Source: Streptomyces lunaelactis (GTDB taxonomy: Bacteria; Actinomycetota; Actinomycetes; Streptomycetales; Streptomycetaceae). Taken from it: a stretch of 64,000 nucleotides of DNA. The position numbers were made by a program, and so were the translations under genes. Under the pieces are notes generated by a model that did no database searches, was not told where the DNA came from, and worked only from the letters and a program-made list of their open reading frames with translations. Positions 1 through 8,158 of the stretch are shown here, in pieces. The stretch spans positions 3,224,001-3,288,000 of the forward strand of contig NZ_CP026304.1 of NCBI RefSeq assembly GCF_003054555.1, read 5' to 3'. Numbering within the stretch: the first letter of the stretch is position 1; each line of letters begins with the position of its first letter.

Positions 1-490
1 CCAGCGAGATATTGATCTTCAGCTGGGGGTACTTCGCCTTCAGCTCCTTGAACTGGTTGAAGACGCCCACGATCGGCTGGTTCCAGGTGTCGGCGACGCC
101 GTCGACGCTGTCCGCCGCCACGAAGGACTTCTGGTAGTCGGCGTACGAATCGCCCGCGCCGTCACCCGCGTTGGGGTTGGCGTCGTCGCCCGCGGCCTTG
201 TTCGCCTCGAAGCAGGTCAGGTCGGTGGGGTGGATATTGCCGAACGAGTAGTTGATGACGTCGACCTTGCCCGCGATGCCCCGGGTGTCCAGGTGCTTGG
301 GGTAGAACGCGTTGCCGTACACGCTCCACTGGTCGTAGTACGCGATCTTCACCCCGCCGGTGGAGGCGGCTGCGGTGGTGAGGTCGTCGGCCGGGCCGGC
401 GGCCGTGCCGAGGCCTGCGAATCCGGCCAGGGCGCCGGCGGCGAGCGCCGCGGTCGTCAGGGCCGCGAGCAAGGGTCTGCGGGAGCGCAC
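1..490 (-). CDS. Secreted GH18 chitinase, N-terminal part (cut by window edge)
   Basis: A GTG start at 488-490 lies behind a good ribosome site (CTCGGAGG) and opens a signal peptide (VRSRRPLLAALTTAAL then an alanine/glycine-rich core). The mature part has the GH18 barrel opening: KIAYYDQWSVYGNAFYPKHL, then INYSFGNI, then a segment ending KYPQLKINISLG, which is the beta-3 strand leading to the SxGG motif. The catalytic DxxDxDxE lies outside the window. The enzyme would hydrolyse chitin outside the cell. Two DasR-like operators sit just upstream, as for streptomycete chitinase genes. The family assignment is firm; the exact subfamily cannot be judged from the fragment. Confidence 0.9.
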   Translation of the reverse strand, partial: MRSRRPLLAALTTAALAAGALAGFAGLGTAAGPADDLTTAAASTGGVKIAYYDQWSVYGNAFYPKHLDTRGIAGKVDVINYSFGNIHPTDLTCFEANKAAGDDANPNAGDGAGDSYADYQKSFVAADSVDGVADTWNQPIVGVFNQFKELKAKYPQLKINISL

Positions 491-560
491 GTGCTGCCTC
501 CGAGGGGGGTGTGCTTAACGGGAGTTGGAGTAGAGATAGCGATCCGGCCACTTCCGCGTC

Positions 561-576
561 AATGGTCTGATCCAAA
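561..576. promoter_or_regulatory. DasR-responsive element (dre)-like site 1
   Basis: AATGGTCTGATCCAAA resembles the DasR operator consensus ACTGGTCTAGACCACT, with an intact left half (TGGTCT) and a degenerate right half. It lies about 70 bp upstream of the chitinase GTG. DasR is the GntR-type repressor of N-acetylglucosamine and chitin genes in streptomycetes. Confidence 0.7.
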
Positions 577-577
577 G

Positions 578-593
578 AAGGACTAGACCAATT
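578..593. promoter_or_regulatory. DasR-responsive element (dre)-like site 2
   Basis: AAGGACTAGACCAATT keeps the perfect right half AGACCA of the DasR consensus. It is spaced one base from site 1, giving the paired arrangement seen before several streptomycete chitinase genes. The pair overlaps the likely promoter of the chitinase gene. Confidence 0.7.
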
Positions 594-635
594 CTGACAA
601 GAAACCGCTTGTCAGACGCACACCCCGGCATGCAG

Positions 636-666
636 AACCGCTCGCCACCATCGGTGACGAGCGGTT
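636..666. terminator. Hairpin terminator between chitinase promoter and the LLM gene
   Basis: AACCGCTCG pairs with CGAGCGGTT, with an additional CACC/GGTG inner stem. It follows the 3' end of the leftward flavin-monooxygenase gene (stop at 700) and has no clear T-run, as is common in streptomycetes. Confidence 0.7.
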
Positions 667-699
667 TAAGACCCCTTTAAGGGCTCCCGGACAGGCAGT

Positions 700-1791
700 T
701 CAGGAATGAACCACTCCACCCGGCAGTTCGTACGCGTCGGCGATCAGTTCGTACGAGCGCAGCCGTTCACCGCCGCCGTGCGCATTGGCCGTGATCATCA
801 ACTCGTCGGCGCCGGTGCGCTTCTGGAGGTCGTCCAGACCCGTACGCACCGCGTCCGGGGTGCCATGGATGACATTCGACAGCCAGCTGTCCACGAACTC
901 CTGCTCCATGGAGCTGAATTCGTACGCCGCCGCCTCCTCGGGCGTGGGGATGAGACCGGGACGGCCCGTGCGGAGCCGGACCATCGACAGCGCGCCCGTC
1001 AGCACCTGGCGGCGGGCCTCCTTCTCGTCGTCACAGGCGAGCGCGGAGACACCGATCACCGCGTACGGGGCGTCCAGGATCCCCGAGGGGCGGAAGGAGT
1101 CGCGGTAGAGGTCGAGGGCCGGGATGGTGTTCTGCGCCGAGAAGTGGTGTGCGAATGCGAACGGCAGCCCGAGCACACCGGCCAGCCGGGCGCTGAAGCC
1201 GGAGGAGCCGAGCAGCCAGACCGGCGGGCGGGCCGAGGGACCCTGGACCGGGCCGGGGACGGCGTGGATACGGGCGTAGGCATGCCCGTCGGGGAAGTCG
1301 TCGTCCAGGAAGCGGGTCAGTTCGGCGAGCTGCTGCGGGAAGTCGTCCGCGCCCTCGTTGAGCCTGTCCGTGCGCCGCAAGGCGGCGGCCGTCGCGCCGT
1401 CGGTGCCGGGCGCACGGCCGAGGCCCAGGTCGACCCGGCCCGGGGCGAGCGCCTCGAGCGTGCCGAACTGCTCGGCGATCACCAGCGGTGCGTGGTTCGG
1501 GAGCATCACGCCGCCGGAGCCGAGGCGGATGCGCTCGGTGTGCGCGGCGAGGTGGGCGAGGATCACGGCCGGCGAGGACGAGGCGACGCCCGGCATGGAG
1601 TGGTGCTCGGCCACCCAGTGGCGGTGAAACCCGCGGCTCTCGGCGAGCCGGGCGATGTCGACGCTGGTGCGCAGGGCGTCGGTTGCGGTGCGCCCGCTGC
1701 CGACCGTGACCAGATCCAGTACGGACAGGGGTACGGGTGCGGTCCCGATCGCCGTGCCCCGAATCGCGTCGCCCTGCTTCGCGTCGTCCAC
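700..1791 (-). CDS. LLM class flavin-dependent oxidoreductase (MsnO8-like)
   Basis: A 363-residue bacterial-luciferase-like TIM-barrel protein that would use reduced flavin or F420 on an unknown substrate. Family marks are the N-terminal [28 protein letters not shown] around residues 58-74, [14 protein letters not shown] near 88-101, and [20 protein letters not shown] near 113-132. The GTG start is supported by GGGAGG five bases upstream. It is transcribed in the same direction as the two isomerase-like genes upstream, with about 90 bp between. It may be expressed with them, but nothing ties it to that pathway. The family is certain, the substrate unknown. Confidence 0.88.
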   Translation of the reverse strand: MDDAKQGDAIRGTAIGTAPVPLSVLDLVTVGSGRTATDALRTSVDIARLAESRGFHRHWVAEHHSMPGVASSSPAVILAHLAAHTERIRLGSGGVMLPNHAPLVIAEQFGTLEALAPGRVDLGLGRAPGTDGATAAALRRTDRLNEGADDFPQQLAELTRFLDDDFPDGHAYARIHAVPGPVQGPSARPPVWLLGSSGFSARLAGVLGLPFAFAHHFSAQNTIPALDLYRDSFRPSGILDAPYAVIGVSALACDDEKEARRQVLTGALSMVRLRTGRPGLIPTPEEAAAYEFSSMEQEFVDSWLSNVIHGTPDAVRTGLDDLQKRTGADELMITANAHGGGERLRSYELIADAYELPGGVVHS

Positions 1792-1879
1792 CGATGCCTC
1801 CCGCGCATGAAGATACGTACAGCACAGGCAAACAGGAGGCTCTCTCCGCTTTATTCCCGCGCCGCCCGCCCGCGCGTGG

Positions 1880-2605
1880 TCATTCGCGCTTCTGGAACAG
1901 CGTCCCCAGCTTCGGCCCGTACAGCCACGCCCTGCGCTCCGCCAGCCGCAGCCCCTCCCACACCGTCACCTGGTTCGCGGTGAGGACCGGCTTGCCCAGC
2001 ATCTCCTCCAGCTCTTGGAGGTACGCCACGGTGTGCAGGGCCGTGTCCGGCAGCAGCACCACCTCCGCGTCCGGGTGGTCGCCCGCGCGCGCCAGTTCCA
2101 GCACCTCCGCCCGGCCCCAGGTGCCGACCTCCGCCGCCGTCACGATCCCGGCCGCCCGGCCCGCGACGACGTCGGCCCCGGACGCCTTGAGAAAGGCGGT
2201 GAACAGGGCCGTGATGTCGTCCGGGTAGGTCGCGGCGACCGCGACCCGAACCGCGCCCAGCTCCCGTACGGCATGTGCGAACGCGAACGACGTGCTCGAC
2301 GCGGGCAGTCCCGCCGCCCGCGCGAGCCCGCGGATCTGCTCGTGCGCGCCCTCCCAGCCGTACACAAAACTCCCGCTGGTGCACGCCCACACCACCGACT
2401 CCGCTCCCGCCAGCCGCAGCTCCTCCACGCCCGCGGCGAGCCGCTCCGCCGAACCCATCCGCAGCAGTGCGTCGACGCGGTGCGCGTCCTCGCCGATGTC
2501 GGTGTGGAAGACGGGCAGTCTGATGTCGCTGTCGAGCAGCACCTCACACCGCGGGTAGTCGCCCTCGGCGGAATGTCCGGGGTAGAGAAGTCCGACCGTC
2601 GTCAT
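1880..2605 (-). CDS. Maleate cis-trans isomerase / EutA-like protein, single-cysteine paralogue
   Basis: A 241-residue member of the Asp/Glu racemase superfamily (maleate isomerase, arylmalonate decarboxylase, ectoine-utilisation EutA). The first active-site loop is present ([13 protein letters not shown], Cys near residue 75). The second, which normally carries Cys in this fold, reads [11 protein letters not shown], so the second cysteine is absent. The C-terminal [15 protein letters not shown] is shared with the next gene. Its ATG overlaps the stop of the upstream paralogue by 4 bp (ATGA), so the two are probably co-translated. They may form a pair, or this copy may have a different chemistry (decarboxylase rather than isomerase). 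The substrate is not shown by sequence. Confidence 0.8.
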   Translation of the reverse strand: MTTVGLLYPGHSAEGDYPRCEVLLDSDIRLPVFHTDIGEDAHRVDALLRMGSAERLAAGVEELRLAGAESVVWACTSGSFVYGWEGAHEQIRGLARAAGLPASSTSFAFAHAVRELGAVRVAVAATYPDDITALFTAFLKASGADVVAGRAAGIVTAAEVGTWGRAEVLELARAGDHPDAEVVLLPDTALHTVAYLQELEEMLGKPVLTANQVTVWEGLRLAERRAWLYGPKLGTLFQKRE

Positions 2606-3438
2606 GTCCAGCCTTCCGGTTCTTCGGGCTGAGCCTGCTGAGCCGCCTGGGCCTGCTGGGCGGGCGGAACCGACGTCGCTTCGTGCTCCGCGACCACCGC
2701 GGCCTCCGGCTGCAGCAGCAGCCCCTGGTACGGGCCGACCGCGTGCACCCCGATCCCGCGCAGCGCCGCCCACATCGTCACCTGGTTCGCCGAGAGCACC
2801 GGCATCCTCAGTTCGGCCTCCAGCTGGGGGATCGCGTCGTATGTCGGCAGATTCGTGCAGCTGATGAAGAGCGCGTCCGCCGCGCCCACCACCGCCTGCC
2901 TGGCCATGTCCACGACCGACCGGTACGGCACCTTCCAGATGTGCCGGGTCAGCCCGAGAAAAGCGCGGCCCGTGACCGTTACCCCAGCTTCTCCCAGATA
3001 CTCCTCCAATGCCTGGGTCACCGACTCCGTATAGGGCGTGACCAGCGCGATCCGGCCGGCGCCCAGCTCGTCGAGCGCTTCGAGCAGGGCGCCGGACGTG
3101 GTCAGGGAAGGCACGTCCCCCGCCGAGCTCATCGCCTCGCACATGGCCCGCTCCCCGGCCAGACCGCCGACGAAACTGCCCGAGGTGCAGGCGTAGGCGA
3201 CCACCTCGGGCTCGGAGGCGCCCAGGGCCCGTACCGCCTCGCGCAGCGTCTCGTGCTCGCTCACCAGGCGGGCCAGGTCCAGGGAGACCTCGACGGGCAC
3301 GTAAGGCGTACGGGTCAGACGCAGCGAGACATCGTCGGGGACCCAGCGCCACAGCTCCCGGTCCAGAGCGAAATCGAACGGGGCGACCACTCCGACACCG
3401 CGCTGCGGCTGTGGTCCGCCGAGAAAGGAGACATCCAT
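2602..3438 (-). CDS. Maleate cis-trans isomerase / EutA-like protein, two-cysteine copy
   Basis: A 278-residue Asp/Glu-racemase-fold enzyme with both expected catalytic cysteines: [14 protein letters not shown] in the first half and ALFISCTNLPTYD in the second. PVLSANQVTMWAALR follows, as in maleate isomerases and EutA proteins. The C-terminal 35 residues are a Q/A/P/E-rich tail outside the domain. The start ATG has GAGGGGG nine bases upstream. It is the first gene of a leftward pair and is divergent from the dehydrogenase-amidase genes across about 160 bp. Near an Ehu-type importer, EutA-like action on an imported solute is a reasonable guess but is not proved. Confidence 0.82.
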   Translation of the reverse strand: MDVSFLGGPQPQRGVGVVAPFDFALDRELWRWVPDDVSLRLTRTPYVPVEVSLDLARLVSEHETLREAVRALGASEPEVVAYACTSGSFVGGLAGERAMCEAMSSAGDVPSLTTSGALLEALDELGAGRIALVTPYTESVTQALEEYLGEAGVTVTGRAFLGLTRHIWKVPYRSVVDMARQAVVGAADALFISCTNLPTYDAIPQLEAELRMPVLSANQVTMWAALRGIGVHAVGPYQGLLLQPEAAVVAEHEATSVPPAQQAQAAQQAQPEEPEGWT

Positions 3439-3545
3439 CGCAGGCCCCCTCAGGTCCTGTCCGGTCGATCGTGCCGGGCTCGACCTGACGTGTTGTTGAC
3501 GACGGTAGGTTCGGGTGCGAGCGTGGTCAATCCGTACATGTCAGA

Positions 3546-3574
3546 CTCCCCCGTATGCCCTTCGGGCACGGGAG
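3546..3574. repeat. Dispersed Streptomyces-type intergenic hairpin
   Basis: CTCCCCCG...CGGGAG encloses an inner TGCCC-TTC-GGGCA stem, followed by GTGCCCCCA. This is the form of a dispersed palindromic element often found between streptomycete genes. It lies between the divergent promoters at 3439-3602 and directly before the dehydrogenase start, so it may affect its leader. Confidence 0.65.
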
Positions 3575-3602
3575 GTGCCCCCATCGGAACGGCTTCCGCT
3601 TG

Positions 3603-4565
3603 ATGTCTGAACCCACCCTTCTCGTGCTGGCGGCGGACCCCCCGCCGCGCCTCGGCAAACTGACCGGACGGGTCCGCGTCCAGTACGCCGACGAGCAGTC
3701 ACTCGCCTCTCGACTCCCGTACGCAGACGTCCTGTTGGTGTGGGACTTCACCTCCGACGCGGTCCGTCTCGCCTGGCCTGGCGAGGGTCCGAGACCCCGC
3801 TGGGTGCACACCCCGAGCGCGGGAGTGGACCGGCTGCTCTGCCCCGAGCTGGTCGCTTCCGACACGGTGCTCACCAATGCCCGGGGTGTCTTCGAGGAAC
3901 CGATCGCCGAGTACGTGGCGGGGCTGGTGCTCGCCATGGCGAAGGACCTCCCCGGGACCATGGAGCTCCAGCGGCAGCGGCGCTGGCGCCACCGCGAGGG
4001 ACTGCGGGTGGCCGGCACCCGGGCGACGGTGGTGGGCGCGGGCCCGATCGGCCGGGCCGTGGCCGGCACGCTGGAGGCGCTCGGTGTCACCGTGGCGGTC
4101 GTGGGCCGCACCGAGCGCCCCGGAATCCATGGCGCGCAGGATCTCGATCCGCTGCTCGCCCGCGCCGACTGGGTCGTGTGCGCCGCGCCGCTCACCGACG
4201 CGACACGCGGGATGTTCGACGCGCGGCGCTTCGGTCTGATGCAGCCGTCAGCCCGCTTCATCAATGTGGGGCGGGGCCCGCTGGTGCTCGAGGACGATCT
4301 CGTCGCCGCGCTGAACAAGCGGTGGATCGCGGGTGCGGCCCTCGATGTCTTCGTCTCCGAGCCGCTCGCGCCCGACAGTGCGCTGTGGGACGTTCCGGGG
4401 CTGATCGTCTCGCCGCACATGAGCGGCGACACGGTCGGCTGGCGGGACCGTCTGGGTGAGCAGTTCGTCGATTTGTACGAACTATGGGAGGCCGGAAAGC
4501 CGTTCCCGAACGTGGTGGACAAGAAACGTGGGTACGTCCCCATGCATGACGTCTCCGCTGACTGA
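3603..4565 (+). CDS. D-2-hydroxyacid dehydrogenase
   Basis: A 320-residue NAD(P)-dependent reductase interconverting 2-oxoacids and D-2-hydroxyacids. The Rossmann motif is VVGAGPIGRAVAG (about residues 143-155). The catalytic Arg is in INVGRGPLV, Glu in VFVSEPLAP and His in IVSPHMSGD. I chose the ATG at 3603 (MSEPTLLVLA); an in-frame ATG 48 bp earlier falls inside the intergenic hairpin. The amidase start overlaps its last 20 bp, so the two are probably co-transcribed. Together with the isomerase-like genes this suggests breakdown of an amide-bearing dicarboxylic or 2-oxo compound, but the substrate is unassigned. Confidence 0.85.
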   Translation: MSEPTLLVLAADPPPRLGKLTGRVRVQYADEQSLASRLPYADVLLVWDFTSDAVRLAWPGEGPRPRWVHTPSAGVDRLLCPELVASDTVLTNARGVFEEPIAEYVAGLVLAMAKDLPGTMELQRQRRWRHREGLRVAGTRATVVGAGPIGRAVAGTLEALGVTVAVVGRTERPGIHGAQDLDPLLARADWVVCAAPLTDATRGMFDARRFGLMQPSARFINVGRGPLVLEDDLVAALNKRWIAGAALDVFVSEPLAPDSALWDVPGLIVSPHMSGDTVGWRDRLGEQFVDLYELWEAGKPFPNVVDKKRGYVPMHDVSAD

Positions 4566-5952
4566 CCTGACCGCACGCCAACTGCTGACCGGCTACGAGA
4601 AGGGCGACTTCACCCCCCTCGACGCGACCAGAGCGGCGCTGGACCGGATCGAGACGGTGCAACCGCTGGTCAACGCCTTCGTACGGGTCGATGCCGAGCA
4701 GGCACTCGCCCAGGCGACGGCATCCGCCGAGCGGTGGCACAGGAGAGAACCGCAGGGGCTGCTCGACGGGGTGCCCGTGACGGTGAAGGACGTCCTGCTG
4801 CAGCGCGGCGCCCCGACCCTGCGCGGCTCCAAGACCGTTGGCACGAGCGGCAGTTGGGACGAGGACGCGCCGTCCATCGCCCGGCTGCGCGCGCACGGCG
4901 CGGTCTTCCTCGGCAAAACGACGACGCCCGAGTTCGGCTGGAAGGGGGTCACCGACTCCCCGCTGAACGGGGTGACGCGCAATCCGCACGACCTGGGCCG
5001 CACGTCGGGCGGGTCCAGCGGCGGCAGCGCGGCGGCCGTGGCGCTGGGCGCCGGTCCGCTGTCGATCGGCACGGACGGTGGCGGCTCGGTCCGGATCCCG
5101 GCGTCCTTCTGCGGGATCTTCGCGCTGAAGCCGACGTACGGACGCGTGCCGCTGTACCCCTCCAGCCCCTTCGGAACGCTGTCCCATGTCGGCCCGATGA
5201 CCAGGGACGCCGCGGACGCCGCGCTGATGCTGGACGTGATCAGCGGCGAGGACTGGCGGGACTGGTCGCATCTGGGCACGGTGGGCAGCGTCCGCGAGAC
5301 CCTCAACGACGGGGTGAAGGGGCTGCGCATCGCCTACTCGGCGTCCTTCGGCGGCCAGGTGGCGTTGCAGCCGGCGGTCGCGTCGGCGGTGCGGCGGGCG
5401 GTGGGGGCGCTGGCCGGACTCGGCGCGTACATCGAGGAGGCCGATCCCGAGATCGGCAACCCTCTGGAGGCCTTCCACACCCTGTGGTTCAGCGGTGCGG
5501 CGCGGCTGGTGCAGCGCGTCGGCGCGGACCAGCGCGCGCTCCTGGACCCGGGGCTGCTCGAGATCGCCGCCATCGGGGAGCGCCGCAGCGCGCTGGAGTA
5601 TCTGGTGGCCACGGACAACCGGATGGCGCTCGGCCGGCGCATGGGGCGGTTCCACACCTCGTACGACCTGCTGGTCACCCCGACCATGCCGATCACCGCC
5701 TTCGAGGCGGGGGTTGAGGTCCCGGCGCACTCGGGGCACCGGCGCTGGACGGGATGGACGCCGTTCACGTACCCCTTCAACATGACGCAGCAGCCCGCCG
5801 CGACGGTGCCGTGCGGTGTGGACGAGGACGGGCTGCCGATCGGGGTCCAGCTGATCGGGGCGCGGCATGCGGACGCGCTGGTGCTGCGGGCGGCGCACGC
5901 GCTGTACGAATCGGGCGTGGCGGCGATTCCGGCACCCGCGCCGGCGGGGTAA
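4546..5952 (+). CDS. Amidase (amidase-signature family)
   Basis: A 468-residue amidase-signature hydrolase. The Ser-cisSer-Lys triad can be placed at the Lys of GVPVTVKDVLL (about residue 78) and the serines of GRTSGGSSGGSAAAVA (about 150-165). GTDGGGSVRIPASFCG follows, as in the family. The ATG at 4546 lies inside the end of the preceding dehydrogenase gene. The protein would release ammonia or an amine from a carboxamide. In this locus a role downstream of the Ehu-type importer is likely, but similar sequences cover many substrates. It ends before a convergent gene. Confidence 0.87.
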   Translation: MTSPLTDLTARQLLTGYEKGDFTPLDATRAALDRIETVQPLVNAFVRVDAEQALAQATASAERWHRREPQGLLDGVPVTVKDVLLQRGAPTLRGSKTVGTSGSWDEDAPSIARLRAHGAVFLGKTTTPEFGWKGVTDSPLNGVTRNPHDLGRTSGGSSGGSAAAVALGAGPLSIGTDGGGSVRIPASFCGIFALKPTYGRVPLYPSSPFGTLSHVGPMTRDAADAALMLDVISGEDWRDWSHLGTVGSVRETLNDGVKGLRIAYSASFGGQVALQPAVASAVRRAVGALAGLGAYIEEADPEIGNPLEAFHTLWFSGAARLVQRVGADQRALLDPGLLEIAAIGERRSALEYLVATDNRMALGRRMGRFHTSYDLLVTPTMPITAFEAGVEVPAHSGHRRWTGWTPFTYPFNMTQQPAATVPCGVDEDGLPIGVQLIGARHADALVLRAAHALYESGVAAIPAPAPAG

Positions 5953-6005
5953 CCAGGGGCTCCGCCCCCCGACCCCCGCGCCTCGAAAGCCGGCGAGGCT
6001 GAGAT
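5953..6005. terminator. Convergent intergenic element with CGGCGAGGCTGAG repeat
   Basis: The 53 bp between two converging stop codons hold a short GGGGCTCCGCCCC stem and the sequence GCCGGCGAGGCTGAG. This is the same repeat family found in three tandem copies after glxA at 26185-26241, here in the opposite orientation. It probably serves as a bidirectional terminator. Confidence 0.55.
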
Positions 6006-6509
6006 CTATCCACCTCGTCGGAAACTGAGGGTCTCGCCCAACGCGCCCGCCCGCCACAGGTCCTGACAGGCCTCGGCCATCAGGTCGAGGCCCTCGACCA
6101 CCGTCCCCCAGACGATGCCGGGGACCCAGCCGGTGTCGCCGTTGATCAGCAGGTTGTTGCGCTCGTAGAAGAGGGCGAGGTCGACGACGGTACGGCGGCC
6201 GTGGTGGGCGGCCTGCTCGCCGTATCCGTACGACGCCGTGCCCAACTGCACATCGGAGAAGGTGAAATAGCAGAGATCACCCGGGATGGGAGTCACCGTC
6301 GGGTTCTCCAGCGGTGGCTCCTGCTCGGCGAACGCCGGGAGCAGGGCGTAGATCTCATTACGGGCATACTTCGCGTGGTACACATCCCCGGCGAGGGGCA
6401 GCGCGTCCCACACGGCCGCGCAGGTCAGCGGGGCCTTGTCGGCCAGGAGTTTCGCGGTGCAGCGCACACCGCGCTTGTCGAGGGCTACGGTCACGTATCG
6501 GTCGGCCAT
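6006..6509 (-). CDS. DUF3830 family protein (cyclophilin-like fold)
   Basis: A 167-residue protein recognised as DUF3830 from its length and the segments VTVALDKRGVRCTAKLL, APLTCAAVWDALPLAGDVYHAKYARNE (read as two parts) and WVPGIVWGTVVEGLDLM. The family has a cyclophilin-like barrel, and members often sit beside solute importers and amidohydrolases or amidases, as here. No catalytic residues are established. It is transcribed opposite to the flanking genes and starts 42 bp from ehuB, so the two share a very short divergent promoter. Possibly a binding protein or small lyase for the imported compound. Confidence 0.75.
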   Translation of the reverse strand: MADRYVTVALDKRGVRCTAKLLADKAPLTCAAVWDALPLAGDVYHAKYARNEIYALLPAFAEQEPPLENPTVTPIPGDLCYFTFSDVQLGTASYGYGEQAAHHGRRTVVDLALFYERNNLLINGDTGWVPGIVWGTVVEGLDLMAEACQDLWRAGALGETLSFRRGG

Positions 6510-6551
6510 CTCGTACGCATACCCCGCGTGGAGCCGGGTAGCCGCGCGGCC

Positions 6552-7433
6552 ATGGCTCGTACAGGACAACCAGGAACGATACGCAGACGCACACTGCTGC
6601 TCGGCACGGCTGCCGCGGGCGCGCTCGGCGCCGCGGGCGCGGCGGGCTGCAGCCGGGTGCCCTCGGGCGACGCCCTGGCCCGGCTCAAGTCCCAGCGCAC
6701 GGTGCGCCTCGGCATCGCGGGCGAGGTGCCCTACGGCTATGTCGACGACCAGGGCGAGTTCACCGGCGAGGCCCCTGAGCTGGCCCGGGTCATCTTCAAG
6801 CGGCTGGGCATCGACACGGTCCAGCCCGTCGCCACCGACTTCGCCTCGCTGATACCGGGGCTCAACTCCCAGCAGTTCGATGTCGTCTCGGCCGGGATGT
6901 ACATCAACAAGGAGCGCTGCGAGCAGGTCATCTTCGCCGACCCCGAGTACCAGATGCTCGACTCCTTCATCGTGCGCAAGGGCAATCCGAAGAACCTGCA
7001 CGGTTACGAGGACGTGGTGAAGGCCAAGGCGAAGTTCGCCACCGGCACCGGCTATGCGGAGATCGGCTACGCGGTCGCCGCCGGCTACCGGGAGAAGGAC
7101 ATCGTCATTCTCCAGGACCAGGTGGCGGGGCTGAACGCGGTCGAGTCGGGCCGGGTCGACGTCTTCGCGGGCACCGCGCTGACCACCCGCGAGGTGGTGA
7201 AGAAGAGCAGCAGGGCCGAGGCGACCGAGCCGTTCGCGGCCGTCGTCGACGGCGAGAAGAAGATCGACGGCGGGGGCTTCGCCTTCCGCCCCACTGACAC
7301 AGAGCTGCGTGACGCTTTCAACGTCGAGATCCACAAGATGAAGAAGAGCGGCGAACTCTTCCGCATACTGCGGCCGTTCGGCTTCACACAGAACGAGATG
7401 ACCACGCTCACTGCCGAGGAGCTGTGCCGATGA
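6552..7433 (+). CDS. ehuB: Ehu-type ABC transporter substrate-binding lipoprotein
   Basis: A 293-residue family-3 solute-binding protein. RRRTLLLG (twin-arginine-like) precedes the lipobox AGAAGC, with Cys at about residue 33, so it is probably a lipoprotein exported by Tat. Ligand-site features of ectoine/hydroxyectoine-binding EhuB are visible: EVPYGYVDDQGEFTGE, then FDVVSAGMYINKERCEQV with the conserved Arg-Cys-Glu. The coding end overlaps ehuC (ATGA). The assignment to ectoines rests on family resemblance and gene order EhuB-C-D-A. A related cyclic or polar amino acid is possible because the usual eutBCDE genes are not next to it. Confidence 0.75.
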   Translation: MARTGQPGTIRRRTLLLGTAAAGALGAAGAAGCSRVPSGDALARLKSQRTVRLGIAGEVPYGYVDDQGEFTGEAPELARVIFKRLGIDTVQPVATDFASLIPGLNSQQFDVVSAGMYINKERCEQVIFADPEYQMLDSFIVRKGNPKNLHGYEDVVKAKAKFATGTGYAEIGYAVAAGYREKDIVILQDQVAGLNAVESGRVDVFAGTALTTREVVKKSSRAEATEPFAAVVDGEKKIDGGGFAFRPTDTELRDAFNVEIHKMKKSGELFRILRPFGFTQNEMTTLTAEELCR

Positions 7434-8158
7434 CAGCCGGACTCTGGCAGAACTGGGTGCTCCCGGGCATCTGGATCACCATCCAACTCCTGGTGTACAG
7501 CGCGGCGCTGGCCACGGCCGTCGCCTTCACGGTCGGCATCGCCCGCACCCACAGCTCGCGCGTCGTCCGCTTCCTGGCGGGCTTCTACACCGAGATCTTC
7601 CGCGGCATGTCGGCACTGATCCTGATGTTCTGGCTGTTCTTCGTGGTGCCGCCGCTGCTGGGCTGGCAGCTGGTCCCGATGTGGGCCGCGGTGCTCGCGC
7701 TCGGCCTGTCCTACGGTGCGTACGGCGCGGAGATCGTGCGCGGCGCGCTGAACTCGGTGGCGCCGGCGCAGCGCGAGGCGGGGGTCGCGCTCAGCTTCAC
7801 ACCGTGGCAGCGGATGCGGCTGATCCTGCTGCCGCAGGCGGTGCCGGAGATGATCCCGCCGTTCTGCAATCTGCTCGTCGAGCTGCTCAAGGGCACAGCG
7901 CTGGTGTCGCTGCTGGGCGTGGGTGATGTCTCCTTCGCCGCGTACCTGGTGCGGCTGGCGACCCAGGAGAGCGCGCAGATCTACACGATCAGCCTGGTCA
8001 TCTACTTCGTGCTCGCGTTCGTGGTGACGCGCTCCATGAAGGCGCTGGAGAGGAAGACCAAGCGGAACATCGGCATCGAGGTTCCGGGTGGCGGCCTCGG
8101 CGCCCTGTTCGCCGCGCGAACCGCTGTAACGACCACCTCCGGAGGTGGTGAGAAGTGA
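7430..8158 (+). CDS. ehuC: Ehu-type ABC transporter permease
   Basis: A 242-residue HEAT-class (polar amino acid) permease with five or so membrane helices and the cytoplasmic EAA loop AQREAGVALSFTPWQRMRLILLPQA. It starts at the ATG overlapping the ehuB stop; a GTG two codons earlier is possible. Its stop overlaps the GTG of the second permease (GTGA). It forms the membrane channel with EhuD and is energised by EhuA. The C-terminus has a longer cytoplasmic tail than EhuD. Confidence 0.8.
   Translation: MTAGLWQNWVLPGIWITIQLLVYSAALATAVAFTVGIARTHSSRVVRFLAGFYTEIFRGMSALILMFWLFFVVPPLLGWQLVPMWAAVLALGLSYGAYGAEIVRGALNSVAPAQREAGVALSFTPWQRMRLILLPQAVPEMIPPFCNLLVELLKGTALVSLLGVGDVSFAAYLVRLATQESAQIYTISLVIYFVLAFVVTRSMKALERKTKRNIGIEVPGGGLGALFAARTAVTTTSGGGEK

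Noticed and set aside
4261..6057. Long open frame antisense to the amidase (about 600 codons)
   Set aside because: Very Arg/Pro/Gly-rich with no domain; a by-product of high GC opposite a clear amidase gene.
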